From assembly GCA_902767235.1 (NCBI GenBank), contig CACXGR010000010.1:1-11351 (forward strand): a stretch of DNA of 11,351 nucleotides, read 5' to 3'. Positions 1 to 7,386 of this stretch are shown in pieces. Position 1 is the stretch's first letter; the number at the start of each line of letters is the position of its first letter. This DNA comes from an uncultured Lachnospiraceae bacterium (GTDB taxonomy: Bacteria; Bacillota; Clostridia; Lachnospirales; Lachnospiraceae). A program made the translations under genes and the position numbers. The notes beneath the pieces were generated by a model that made no database searches, was not told the DNA's origin, and worked only from the letters and a program-made list of their open reading frames with translations.

Positions 1-1115
1 CTGTCGCTCCGGTCGTCCCAGGTCTCCCGGATCAGGTGCCTCCGGTTGGAAGTCGCGTAGATCAGGACATTGTCGGGCTTTGTCTCCAGCCCCCCCTCGA
101 TGACTGCCTTCAGATACTTGTATTCAATCTCGAATTCCTCAAAGGACAGGTCGTCCATATAGATGATGAAGCGGTAATTGCGGTTCTTGATCTCCGAGAT
201 GATCCTCTGAAGGTCCTTGAACTGGTGCTTGTAGACCTCGATCATCCTCAGTCCCTGGCTGTAATACCGGTTCAGCACCGCCTTGATGCTGGTGGATTTT
301 CCCGTTCCGGCGTCGCCGTAGAGCAAAACATTGTTGGCCATCCGTCCCTGGACAAACGCCTCTGTGTTGGCGATCAGTTTCTGCTTCTGCAGCTCATAGC
401 CGACCAGGTCCTCCAGCTGCACGTCGCTGGTGGCCGTGATCGGGATCAGAAATTCCTCCTGCTCATTCTGTTCTCTCTTATTGAGGTCATTTACCCGGAA
501 GGCTTTGTTGAGGCCGAATTTTCCCACGCCGTAGTCCTTGTAAAAGCCGGTGATGATCTCATACAGCTTCCTCACGGATTCCTCCGTCGCGCCGGCGCTG
601 CCCCTGCCTTCCTCTGCAGCCTTGCGCACCTGATCCGTCACCGATTCAATCGAGGCGCTTAGTTCCTGCACCTTTTCGCTGACGCTGCGGTTAAAAACGC
701 GCTCCGGCTTTCCGACGGCCGTGTATTCCTCAATGATGTGAAAGCAGCTGATCCCCAGTCCCGCCTCGATCCGGCTGAAATCATAATTGAACAGCTCCAT
801 AAAGATTCCGAAATCATTGAGGGCAAAGGTGTTGACACTGCCGTCATTGGCGCCCACTTTCTCAGACACCAGTGTGAAAGGCGTCTCCGTGGTAGCGATC
901 AGATAGGCCAGGTAATTGTGCCACAGGTTTTTGTTGAAACCGTACTTGGTCGCCACGTCCAAAAGCCGGTGGATCTGTTCGTAGATCTCGCTGATCACGT
1001 TCTCCTTGTCGTAATCTCCTTTGTCAAACCGGCGGCAGATCTCTGCCAAGTCATGCAGAATGCTGTCTTTTGCCACATCCCTGTAAATGATCAGTCTGGA
1101 AGTAAGACGGTACAT
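1..1115 (-). CDS. DUF815-family P-loop ATPase, C-terminus cut by window edge
   Basis: The minus strand is open from an ATG at 1115 to the window edge, giving 371 codons with no stop. A GDAGTGKS Walker A motif lies at residues 267-274. A hydrophobic strand ending in MDD (residues 320-322) serves as Walker B, followed by LSFEEFE and a later ATSNRRHL segment. This order is typical of DUF815 ATP-binding proteins, which are AAA+-like ATPases of unknown substrate. The roughly 250 residues before the P-loop are the family's less conserved N-terminal part. The missing C-terminus should complete the ATPase core and its arginine-finger region. AAGGAG at 1132-1127 lies 11 bases before the ATG, slightly long but the only good start in this frame. 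The gene is divergent from the DUF1846 gene. Family assignment is confident; function is not known. Confidence 0.88.
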   Translation of the reverse strand, partial: MYRLTSRLIIYRDVAKDSILHDLAEICRRFDKGDYDKENVISEIYEQIHRLLDVATKYGFNKNLWHNYLAYLIATTETPFTLVSEKVGANDGSVNTFALNDFGIFMELFNYDFSRIEAGLGISCFHIIEEYTAVGKPERVFNRSVSEKVQELSASIESVTDQVRKAAEEGRGSAGATEESVRKLYEIITGFYKDYGVGKFGLNKAFRVNDLNKREQNEQEEFLIPITATSDVQLEDLVGYELQKQKLIANTEAFVQGRMANNVLLYGDAGTGKSTSIKAVLNRYYSQGLRMIEVYKHQFKDLQRIISEIKNRNYRFIIYMDDLSFEEFEIEYKYLKAVIEGGLETKPDNVLIYATSNRRHLIRETWDDRSD

Positions 1116-1164
1116 AGATGTCCACGCTCCTTATCCGAATCCTCGTTTTTTTTCCGATGATTGC

Positions 1165-1170
1165 ATTATA
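1165..1170 (-). promoter_or_regulatory. Probable -10 box for the DUF815 gene
   Basis: The minus strand reads TATAAT at 1170-1165, which would start transcription about 40 bases before the ATG at 1115. No convincing -35 is seen 16-18 bases upstream, so this rests on a perfect -10 in the right place within the divergent intergenic region. Confidence 0.35.
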
Positions 1171-1270
1171 CACGAAATCCGTCGGACCGGGCTGTTTTTC
1201 CTGTATTTTAGGAAGATTCGACCACCTGTGCCGTGCGGTTCTTCTTTCCCCAAACTGCATCAAAAAAAAC

Positions 1271-1300
1271 TTCCTATTGAAACAGGCTATGCGATATAAT
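1271..1300 (+). promoter_or_regulatory. Probable promoter of the DUF1846 gene
   Basis: A perfect TATAAT lies at 1295-1300, about 45 bases before the ATG at 1345. The best-spaced -35 is a weak TTCCTA at 1271-1276 (18-base spacer), preceded by a run of eight A at 1262-1269 that could act as an UP element. A better-looking TTGAAA at 1277-1282 is only 12 bases from the -10 and is probably not used. Confidence 0.5.
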
Positions 1301-1344
1301 AGTGGATAGTTTTTTATTCATGCTATAAAGAGAGGTGGTCATCT

Positions 1345-2829
1345 ATGCGGATCGGATTTGATAACAGCAAATATCTCAAGACCCAGTCGGAACACATCAG
1401 AAAGCGCATCGCCAAGTTCGGCGGCAAGCTCTACCTGGAATTCGGCGGCAAACTTTTTGACGACTATCACGCCTCCCGCGTGCTGCCGGGGTTCGAACCG
1501 GACTCCAAGATCACGATGCTCTGCGAGCTCAAGGACCAGGCGGAGATCGTGGTCGCCATCAACGCGGCCGACATCGAGAAGAACAAAGTCAGAGGCGATC
1601 TGGGCATCACCTACGACGAGGATCTCCTGCGTCTGGTGGACGCCTTTACCAACCACGGTCTCTATGTGGGCAGCGTTGTGCTGACGCGCTTTGCCAACCA
1701 GCCTTCCGCTGTTGCCTACGAGAAAAAGCTCCAGTCTCTGGGGCTCAAAGTATACAGGCACTATCCGATCGAGGGCTATCCCGTTGATATTCCGCTGATC
1801 GTCAGTGAGGACGGATACGGACGGAATGACTATATCGAGACCACCCGCCCTCTCGTCGTCGTCACGGCGCCCGGACCCGGCAGCGGCAAGATGGCCACCT
1901 GCCTCTCCCAGCTCTATCACGAAAACAGGCGCGGCGTCAAAGCGGGGTATGCCAAGTTCGAGACCTTCCCGGTCTGGAACCTTCCGCTCAACCATCCCGT
2001 CAATCTCGCCTATGAAGCGGCGACAGCCGATCTCGACGACGTCAATATGATCGACCCCTACCACTACGACGCCTATAAAGAGACCTGCATCAACTACAAC
2101 CGCGACGTGGAGGTCTTCCCTCTTCTCAACGCGATCTTCGAAAAGATCTACGGCGAGTCTCCTTACAAGTCTCCCACGGACATGGGCGTCAACATGGTCG
2201 GAATGTGCATCAGCGACGACGAAGTCTGCAAGAAGGCGGCCCGCCAGGAGATCATCCGGCGTTACTACGACGCGATGTGCGAATACCGCAAGGGAAATGC
2301 CGATGTCGATCCGGTCCGCCGCATTGAGCTGCTCATGAGGAAGTCCCACATTGACGCCTCCGAGAGGCCGGTCATCATGGCAGCCAACCTCAACGCCGAA
2401 AAGACGGGTGCGCCCGCCGCTGCTATGGAGATGGCGGACGGCACTATTTTGACAGGCCGCACTTCGGAGCTTTTGGGTGCCTCCTCCGCTCTCCTTCTCA
2501 ACGCCCTCAAAAGTCTGGCGGGCGTGGAAGACAGCATCAAGCTGATCAGTCCGCAGATCATCGAGCCCATCATGGAGATGAAGATCGATCACCTGGGAAG
2601 CGACAACACCTCTCTTCTGCACCTGAACGAGCTTCTCATCGCGCTGGCCATCGCAGGCGTCACGGATCCCAATGCCAAAGCCGCCATCGACCAGCTCGAG
2701 AACCTGAAGGGACTGGAGGTCCACTCCTCCGTCATCCTCAGCCAGATCGATTCCGGCGTATTCAAGAAGCTGGGGGTCAACCTCACCTGCGAGCCGCACT
2801 ACGAGAGCAACAAACTGTACCATAAGTAA
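1345..2829 (+). CDS. DUF1846 (UPF0371) domain protein
   Basis: This 494-residue protein begins MRIGFDNSKYLKTQSEHI, with the KFGGKLYLEFGGKL segment and the later GVNMVGMCI segment that I recognise from the DUF1846 / UPF0371 family. The family is conserved in Firmicutes and some other bacteria and has no agreed function. The length fits a complete member. A glycine-rich APGPGSGK segment at residues 175-182, placed after a run of hydrophobic residues, resembles a nucleotide-binding loop. Its spacing is not that of a standard Walker A, and no clear Walker B was identified. There is no signal peptide or membrane segment, so a cytoplasmic location is expected. AGAGGTGG (1331-1338) lies 6 bases before the ATG. 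The next gene, glucokinase, starts 167 bases downstream, so co-transcription is possible but not shown. Confidence 0.9.
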   Translation: MRIGFDNSKYLKTQSEHIRKRIAKFGGKLYLEFGGKLFDDYHASRVLPGFEPDSKITMLCELKDQAEIVVAINAADIEKNKVRGDLGITYDEDLLRLVDAFTNHGLYVGSVVLTRFANQPSAVAYEKKLQSLGLKVYRHYPIEGYPVDIPLIVSEDGYGRNDYIETTRPLVVVTAPGPGSGKMATCLSQLYHENRRGVKAGYAKFETFPVWNLPLNHPVNLAYEAATADLDDVNMIDPYHYDAYKETCINYNRDVEVFPLLNAIFEKIYGESPYKSPTDMGVNMVGMCISDDEVCKKAARQEIIRRYYDAMCEYRKGNADVDPVRRIELLMRKSHIDASERPVIMAANLNAEKTGAPAAAMEMADGTILTGRTSELLGASSALLLNALKSLAGVEDSIKLISPQIIEPIMEMKIDHLGSDNTSLLHLNELLIALAIAGVTDPNAKAAIDQLENLKGLEVHSSVILSQIDSGVFKKLGVNLTCEPHYESNKLYHK

Positions 2830-2996
2830 TTCACTTATTGCTGCTTCCTTCTTGTTCATTCCGGAATATGGAATCCCTGCCGGATTTATGATAGGATGAA
2901 AAAGGATATTGGCGTGCGCCGGAGCCTGCGGTCCGCAATCCCGTCTGTTCACGTGCACGCAGAAACATATAGATCAGGGTATAGGAGGGCAAACTT

Positions 2997-3944
2997 ATGA
3001 AACCTTATGCATTCGGTGTCGACATCGGCGGCACGACCATCAAGATGGGATTCTTCTCCTCGGACGGCAAGTTCATCGATCACTGGGAGATCCCGACCCA
3101 TACGGAGAATAACGGAGAGAAGGTACTCCCCGATATCGCCCGTTCCATCAAAAAGAAACTCAAAGACAACAGCATCACGCTCGACGACCTTGAAGGAGTC
3201 GGTGTCGGCGTGCCCGGTCCCGTTCTCTCCGACGGCGTCGTCAACAAGTGCGTCAACCTCGGCTGGGGCGTCGTGGATGTCCGCAAAAAGCTCTCCTCCC
3301 TTCTGGATGGTGTATATGTAGAAGTCGGAAATGACGCCAACGTTGCTGCTCTGGGAGAGCAGTGGAACGGCGGCGGCAAGGGCCACGACAATGTCGTAAT
3401 GGTCACCCTGGGCACCGGTGTCGGCGGCGGCATCATCCTGGGCGGCAGGATCCTGGCGGGCGCCAACGGCGCGGCAGGCGAGATCGGCCACATGAAAGTC
3501 AGCGACAAAGAGACTGCCGTCTGCGGCTGCGGCAAGAAGGGATGCCTGGAGCAGTACAGCTCCGCCACCGGCGTCGTCCGTCTGGCCAATCTCTCCCTGG
3601 CGGCCAATCCTTCGGTCGAGACGCCGCTTCGCGACCTCGATCCTATCACTGCCAAGGATGTCTTTGACTACGCCAAGACCGGCGACGAGTTCTCCCTCTC
3701 CATCGTCGACATCGTCGGCAAGATGCTGGGCGAGGCGATCGCGCACATCACCTGTGTCGTGGATCCCGACGTCATCGTGATCGGCGGCGGCGTCTCCAAA
3801 GCGGGCCAGATCCTTCTCGATGCCATCGAAAAGCATTACAGACCTGCCGCTTTCCACGCATCCCGCGATGTGGATTTCAAACTTGCGGTCCTTGGAAATG
3901 AGGCCGGCATGTACGGCGCGGTCAGAATGGTCCTGACGGACTGA
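2997..3944 (+). CDS. glcK: ROK-family glucokinase
   Basis: This 315-residue protein has the ROK kinase layout. The N-terminal phosphate-binding motif is DIGGTTIK (residues 9-16). The GNDANVAA segment carries the likely catalytic base Asp113. A second glycine-rich loop, GTGVGGGI, follows. The structural zinc site consists of His165 in EIGHM and the cysteines of CGCGKKGC (Cys176, 178, 183). The sequence after the zinc motif (LEQYSS) is typical of Firmicute glucokinases, which phosphorylate glucose with ATP to glucose-6-phosphate in the cytoplasm. ROK sugar specificity cannot be fully settled from motifs, so N-acetylmannosamine or another hexose remains possible. It lacks the N-terminal DNA-binding domain of ROK repressors. 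AGGAGG at 2983-2988 lies 8 bases before the ATG. The 167-base upstream gap holds only a weak -10-like TATGAT (2887-2892). A hairpin terminator follows the stop. Confidence 0.9.
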   Translation: MKPYAFGVDIGGTTIKMGFFSSDGKFIDHWEIPTHTENNGEKVLPDIARSIKKKLKDNSITLDDLEGVGVGVPGPVLSDGVVNKCVNLGWGVVDVRKKLSSLLDGVYVEVGNDANVAALGEQWNGGGKGHDNVVMVTLGTGVGGGIILGGRILAGANGAAGEIGHMKVSDKETAVCGCGKKGCLEQYSSATGVVRLANLSLAANPSVETPLRDLDPITAKDVFDYAKTGDEFSLSIVDIVGKMLGEAIAHITCVVDPDVIVIGGGVSKAGQILLDAIEKHYRPAAFHASRDVDFKLAVLGNEAGMYGAVRMVLTD

Positions 3945-3982
3945 TACGGCGCTGCAACAGAATTAGAATATGGATCGATCTG

Positions 3983-4049
3983 AGATATGCTCCCTACGGG
4001 ACAGGCTGATGCAGAGGCCGGGTGTCCTGTCGGGAGCATATCTTTCTTT
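3983..4049 (+). terminator. Bulged hairpin terminator after glcK
   Basis: The arms AGATATGCTCCC (3983-3994) and GGGAGCATATCT (4032-4043) are exactly complementary. A further six base pairs form between GACAGG (4000-4005) and CCTGTC (4026-4031), leaving a five-base bulge on the left and a 20-base loop. The T-rich TCTTTCTTT follows, which fits termination of the plus-strand glcK transcript. The T tract is interrupted and the stem is longer than usual, so a different structural role is possible. On the minus strand no T-run follows it. Confidence 0.6.
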
Positions 4050-4184
4050 CAGCAATTCGCAAAAAGTTAGGCAATGCTAATTGACTAGTTATACCCCACG
4101 AAAGAAACACCTTTTTCGCAGTGGGTACAGCTTGCCGTGCGACTGTTCACCTTAAGTGCGACAACCCCCTTTTTTGCGGGCCGT

Positions 4185-5201
4185 TCATTCCGCATATTTT
4201 TTCAGAAAAGCTTCTGTCCTTCTAAAGTATTCCTCCGGATCCTTCTCCGCCGCCTGCGCGTGTCCGGCGCCCTCTACGATCATGATCTCCTTTGGGCATG
4301 CTGCGCAGTCATAGAGTTCATGGCACATGGCGGCCGGTATCATGCGGTCTTCTTCTCCGTGGATAAAAAGTGTCGGGATGCGGCTTCGGGCAACGGCCTC
4401 CAGCGGCGATGTCTCTTTGAGATCGTATCCTGCCCGGAGCAGGATCATCAGCCTTGCAGAGTCCACCACCGGAAATGCCGGCAGGTGGAACCAGCTCCCG
4501 ATCTTCTCCCGGAACATGGAATAGGCATCTGTGAAGGCACAGTCTGAGATGATCGCCCTGACACAGTCCGGCACTTCCTCCATCCCGGACAGGATCAGTG
4601 CCGCAGAAGCCCCCATGGAGAGTCCGTGAAGTACGATCCCGGCTTCAGGATCCCTTTCCAATATCAGTTCGATCCACTTTAAGAGGTCCCTGCTGTCAGT
4701 CGCGCCCAGTCCGATGTAGTCCCCTTCGCTCTCCCCCTGGCAGCGAAAGTCCGGCGTCAGGACACGATAGCCGTCCCGGACGTAGCGCAGGGCATAGCTG
4801 TACATCATTTCCTTGCTGCCGGTGTAGCCATGCAGAAGGACGGCCCAGTGATGGGAATCCTCGGAACCCGCCTGCTCTTTGGCGCTCTGCGGTCTGAAGA
4901 TCACCCCTTTCAGTCTGTAACCGTCCTCTGAAATCACTTCCACTTCTTCCCGGTCCGCGTTTTGGGCCCATGTCCTGCCTATCAGATTCATGGCGGAGGC
5001 ATTCTGCTGCAGCTCGGACGCCTGAACCTGTTCCGCATAGCTCTGCTCCGAGATTCTCTCAAAGGCCTCCAGTTTTTCCATGAAGGAGGGAACCAGCACA
5101 GCGCTCACGAGCACGTTGACAGCGGTCCAGTACAGGATCGCAAGGATCAGGAAGATGATTATGAAATATCTTATATGTCTCTTTCCAGATTTGTTTTTCA
5201 A
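4185..5201 (-). CDS. Membrane-anchored alpha/beta hydrolase (YqkD-like)
   Basis: This 338-residue serine hydrolase has a strongly hydrophobic N-terminal segment at about residues 11-37, probably an uncleaved membrane anchor. The rest is an alpha/beta hydrolase domain. HGYTGS at 124-129 supplies the oxyanion region and DFRCQGESEGDYIG resembles Bacillus YqkD-type proteins. The nucleophile elbow is GLSMG with Ser195. Asp285 (HGEEDRMIP) and His314 (GAGHAQA) complete the triad. The positive residues before the anchor suggest the catalytic domain lies outside the cell. The substrate is unknown; family members are usually annotated as esterases or peptidase-like hydrolases. The start is a TTG directly after the TAA of the zinc-ribbon gene and in the same frame. 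The first ATG (residue 41) would remove the membrane anchor, so TTG is preferred. The ribosome site is weak, which suggests translational coupling. Confidence 0.87.
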   Translation of the reverse strand: MKNKSGKRHIRYFIIIFLILAILYWTAVNVLVSAVLVPSFMEKLEAFERISEQSYAEQVQASELQQNASAMNLIGRTWAQNADREEVEVISEDGYRLKGVIFRPQSAKEQAGSEDSHHWAVLLHGYTGSKEMMYSYALRYVRDGYRVLTPDFRCQGESEGDYIGLGATDSRDLLKWIELILERDPEAGIVLHGLSMGASAALILSGMEEVPDCVRAIISDCAFTDAYSMFREKIGSWFHLPAFPVVDSARLMILLRAGYDLKETSPLEAVARSRIPTLFIHGEEDRMIPAAMCHELYDCAACPKEIMIVEGAGHAQAAEKDPEEYFRRTEAFLKKYAE

Positions 5202-6239
5202 TTATTTCTTTTCCAGTTCCCGGATCTCGTCTCCCTTGACCTTCGCCTCGATCTCGTCCCCGGCATTTACCTTTTTCCAGTTGTCGTAGGATACCTTGTA
5301 TGTTTTGCCCCCGGAGATGATCCAGTACTTCTCCTGGCGTCCGCTCTCCCTTTCCTGATCGGTCAGCTTCAGCTCCGCAAAATAGGGCTCATTGTCGGCG
5401 CCCGACGTCGTCTCATCCCGGTCATACAGCCATTTCATGATCTTGTAGTAATACCTGGTCTTATAGACCGGGACTTTTACGTAGACCGGTTCTTCGTATG
5501 TCTCCGTGTGGTACTCTGTCCGGTAGCGCGGCGTCTTTACTTCCACCTCCTCAAAGTATCCGTTGCCCAGATCCTTGTATTCGGTCGAGATATCATATCC
5601 GTCAAAGACCTGCTCGGAGACCTCCCTGGTCCTCGTCTCGTAGTGATCGAGCACCGAATTATAGGTGTAGATCTCCTCTTTGCTCGTGACATCCCAGGCG
5701 TCTCCCGGCAGATCCCAGCCGCTGTCCTCCGTTTCCTGATACCGATCCACGCTGATCGTTCTCTCCCAGGTCTTGGAGTCGACATACATGCCCTTGTTCT
5801 TGGGGATCAGCAGGAATACGAGCAGGAAGATGGCAGCGATCAGCGCTGCAAGGATCGGCAGTCTGCTGCCGGAGGATCGCGCCGAAGCTCCGGACCGCAT
5901 GTCCTGTTCTCTGCGTTCGGCTTCTTCGCGTGCCTCCTTTTTCTTTCTTTCTTCTTCCTTGCTCTCAAAATAGTTCTGCTCGCTCTCCGCTCTAGCCGCG
6001 CCGCAGGCGGAACAGAACTTGTTCTCATCCGGATTGAGCGTCGAACAGTACGGACACAGCCAGTCAGGATTCTTGTTGATCTGATCCGGATCCTTCACAT
6101 ATTCCTTGGGACCGGCCATATAGAAAGTGATGTCCTTTCCTCTCGGTTTCCCGCATTTCGGGCAGATCTTGACCTCACCGGAGATCCGATCTGCACCGCA
6201 GTAGTCGCAGTCCCAGCATCCAACCAGTATTTTGCTCAT
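5202..6239 (-). CDS. Membrane protein with two N-terminal zinc ribbons, function unknown
   Basis: This 345-residue protein starts at the ATG at 6239, which has GAGGG five bases upstream. A longer start at 6287 is possible but lacks a ribosome site and adds an unlikely N-terminus. Two four-cysteine zinc motifs are visible. The first is WDCDYCG...CPKCG (Cys11, 14, 26, 29). The second is W-x-C-x2-C-x3-N-x6-C-x2-C (Trp60, Cys62, 65, Asn69, Cys76, 79), which matches the RanBP2-type zinc finger pattern. A highly charged Glu/Lys/Arg stretch (about 92-115) follows, probably helical or coiled. Then come a Ser/Gly linker and one membrane segment (about 127-146). The remaining 200 residues are rich in Tyr, Glu and Thr and resemble nothing I can name. 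Topology is probably zinc ribbons inside and the C-terminal domain outside. The downstream hydrolase follows with no gap. No function is assigned. Confidence 0.82.
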   Translation of the reverse strand: MSKILVGCWDCDYCGADRISGEVKICPKCGKPRGKDITFYMAGPKEYVKDPDQINKNPDWLCPYCSTLNPDENKFCSACGAARAESEQNYFESKEEERKKKEAREEAERREQDMRSGASARSSGSRLPILAALIAAIFLLVFLLIPKNKGMYVDSKTWERTISVDRYQETEDSGWDLPGDAWDVTSKEEIYTYNSVLDHYETRTREVSEQVFDGYDISTEYKDLGNGYFEEVEVKTPRYRTEYHTETYEEPVYVKVPVYKTRYYYKIMKWLYDRDETTSGADNEPYFAELKLTDQERESGRQEKYWIISGGKTYKVSYDNWKKVNAGDEIEAKVKGDEIRELEKK

Positions 6240-6390
6240 TGGTTCCCTCGATTCTGAAACGCCCCGAATGCGCAGCCAGGTCCGCATAAAGACCTGCCCA
6301 TGCCGGCCGCAGGGTTTCGGTGCGGACCGGCAGATCTATTTTCAGCCACTTTTATTTTATCATTATTCAGGTCAAAAGACAGAAATACTT
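6240..6390 (-). promoter_or_regulatory. AT-rich gap and structured leader before the zinc-ribbon gene
   Basis: This 151-base gap holds no gene. Its right half (6340-6390) is AT-rich and could hold a promoter for the zinc-ribbon gene, but no pair of hexamers is properly spaced (TTGACC at 6375-6370 and TAAAAT at 6359-6354 are only 10 bases apart). Its left half is GC-rich with overlapping inverted repeats: TGCCGG (6301-6306) with CCGGCA (6327-6332), CAGGTC (6277-6282) with GACCTG (6291-6296), and GGTCCGCA (6279-6286) with TGCGGACC (6321-6328). These pairings cannot all form at once. No T-run follows either hairpin on the minus strand. Confidence 0.3.
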
Positions 6391-7335
6391 TCAGCCTTTT
6401 GGCAAAGCCTTCCGTTCAAAAAACGCGCACTCCTCATCATTGCATATTTTGGCATAGGGTTCCCGCATATTGCAGTGGAACACGTGCCCCAGTTCCCGGT
6501 CATCCGGGCTGTAGACATGCAGCTCGTTTTCCACGCCTTTGGCGCTGAGCAGTTCCGCAAAGGGCGCGGCGCGGTCCCTGAGGAAATCGCCGCTGCAGGT
6601 CATGATGAAGGACGGCGGATAATCCTCCGTGACATGGCTCATCACATCCATCTGCTCTCCGGCGATCTGGGCGGGATTTTCCAGGTAGCACTTCATCATC
6701 ATTTTATCCTGCCGCGGGTCGGGCTTGTAGAAGCCGCAGTTAAAGGCGCAGGCTCTCAGGACAAAGGGCGGTATATCCAGGCAGAGAAGGGCTGCGTAGG
6801 CGGCATTGGTGACTGCCGCGCTGTACTGGCTGGCCATCTGGGCGCCCGCGGAGTCCCCCACCAGGAATACATTTTCCGGATCGGCCATATACCGTCCGGC
6901 GTGACTTATGACAAAGGCCATGACCGCATTCAGGTCCATGAGCTGGGCGGGAAAGCGATGTTCCGGCGCAAGGCGGTAGGAGAAGTTGACCACCGTAAAG
7001 CCGCGCTGCGCAAGGCTCATACAGTAAAATCTGTATCGCTCCTTATCGCCGTAGACAAAAGCGCCTCCGTGAACACTGACGATCGTCGGGAGCGCTTCCT
7101 TCGTGCCTGCCGGATAATAGATGTCCAGGACCTGCTCCGGATGGGTCCCGTAGGCCAGGTCTTTTACCTTGACCACATCCTCAGGCTCCGTCAGTCCCTC
7201 GTCGCGGATCTCATCGTTTTTTTGAAACAGCTGCCGCACCCGCTCTGCATAGATATATTCCGGTCCCGGTCTCTTTCCCGGCCTCTCCGCGCGGCGAAGC
7301 GCCGCAGCCGCTGTACTCATGACATTTTTTGACAC
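6391..7335 (-). CDS. Alpha/beta hydrolase, HSL-type esterase/lipase
   Basis: This 314-residue protein belongs to the hormone-sensitive-lipase-like branch of alpha/beta hydrolases, which cleave short acyl esters. The oxyanion motif HGGAFVYGD starts at His89. The nucleophile elbow GDSAG carries Ser162. Asp250 (SGDFLRD) and His284 (LGHVFH) complete the triad. There is no signal peptide or membrane segment, so it should be cytoplasmic. Two starts compete: GTG at 7335, with GGAGG six bases upstream, and ATG at 7320, 21 bases from that site. The GTG is therefore chosen. The first 25 or so residues are rich in Ala, Arg and Lys and vary in the family. The gene follows marR by 51 bases on the same strand with no terminator between, so it probably belongs to the degV-marR operon. 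The natural substrate is unknown. Confidence 0.88.
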   Translation of the reverse strand: MSKNVMSTAAAALRRAERPGKRPGPEYIYAERVRQLFQKNDEIRDEGLTEPEDVVKVKDLAYGTHPEQVLDIYYPAGTKEALPTIVSVHGGAFVYGDKERYRFYCMSLAQRGFTVVNFSYRLAPEHRFPAQLMDLNAVMAFVISHAGRYMADPENVFLVGDSAGAQMASQYSAAVTNAAYAALLCLDIPPFVLRACAFNCGFYKPDPRQDKMMMKCYLENPAQIAGEQMDVMSHVTEDYPPSFIMTCSGDFLRDRAAPFAELLSAKGVENELHVYSPDDRELGHVFHCNMREPYAKICNDEECAFFERKALPKG

Positions 7336-7386
7336 TCTGATCCTCCCTCCTGCCTCGATCTTCTGCCAACAAAAAAGAGGATGACG

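Noticed and set aside
1277..1282. TTGAAA as the -35 of the DUF1846 promoter
   Set aside because: It is only 12 bases from the TATAAT at 1295-1300, too close for a housekeeping sigma factor.
2858..2867. ATTCCGGAAT palindrome between DUF1846 and glcK as a terminator or operator
   Set aside because: A short 10-base palindrome with no T-run and no second copy in the window.
1339..2958. 539-codon open frame on the minus strand opposite the DUF1846 gene
   Set aside because: It mirrors the codon positions of a recognised, conserved gene. Long antisense open frames are common in GC-rich coding DNA, and its protein is a low-complexity Val/Asp/Leu mix with no family match.
2949..3857. 302-codon open frame on the minus strand opposite glcK
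   Set aside because: Antisense shadow of a gene with all ROK kinase motifs.
4962..6257. 431-codon open frame on the plus strand over the zinc-ribbon gene
   Set aside because: The opposite strand has ordered Cys motifs, a membrane segment and a good ribosome site. The plus frame is featureless and overlaps two real genes.
6240..6287. N-terminal extension of the zinc-ribbon protein to a start at 6287
   Set aside because: The extension has no ribosome site and lies within the structured leader, whereas the ATG at 6239 has GAGGG at a good distance and begins directly before the first zinc motif.
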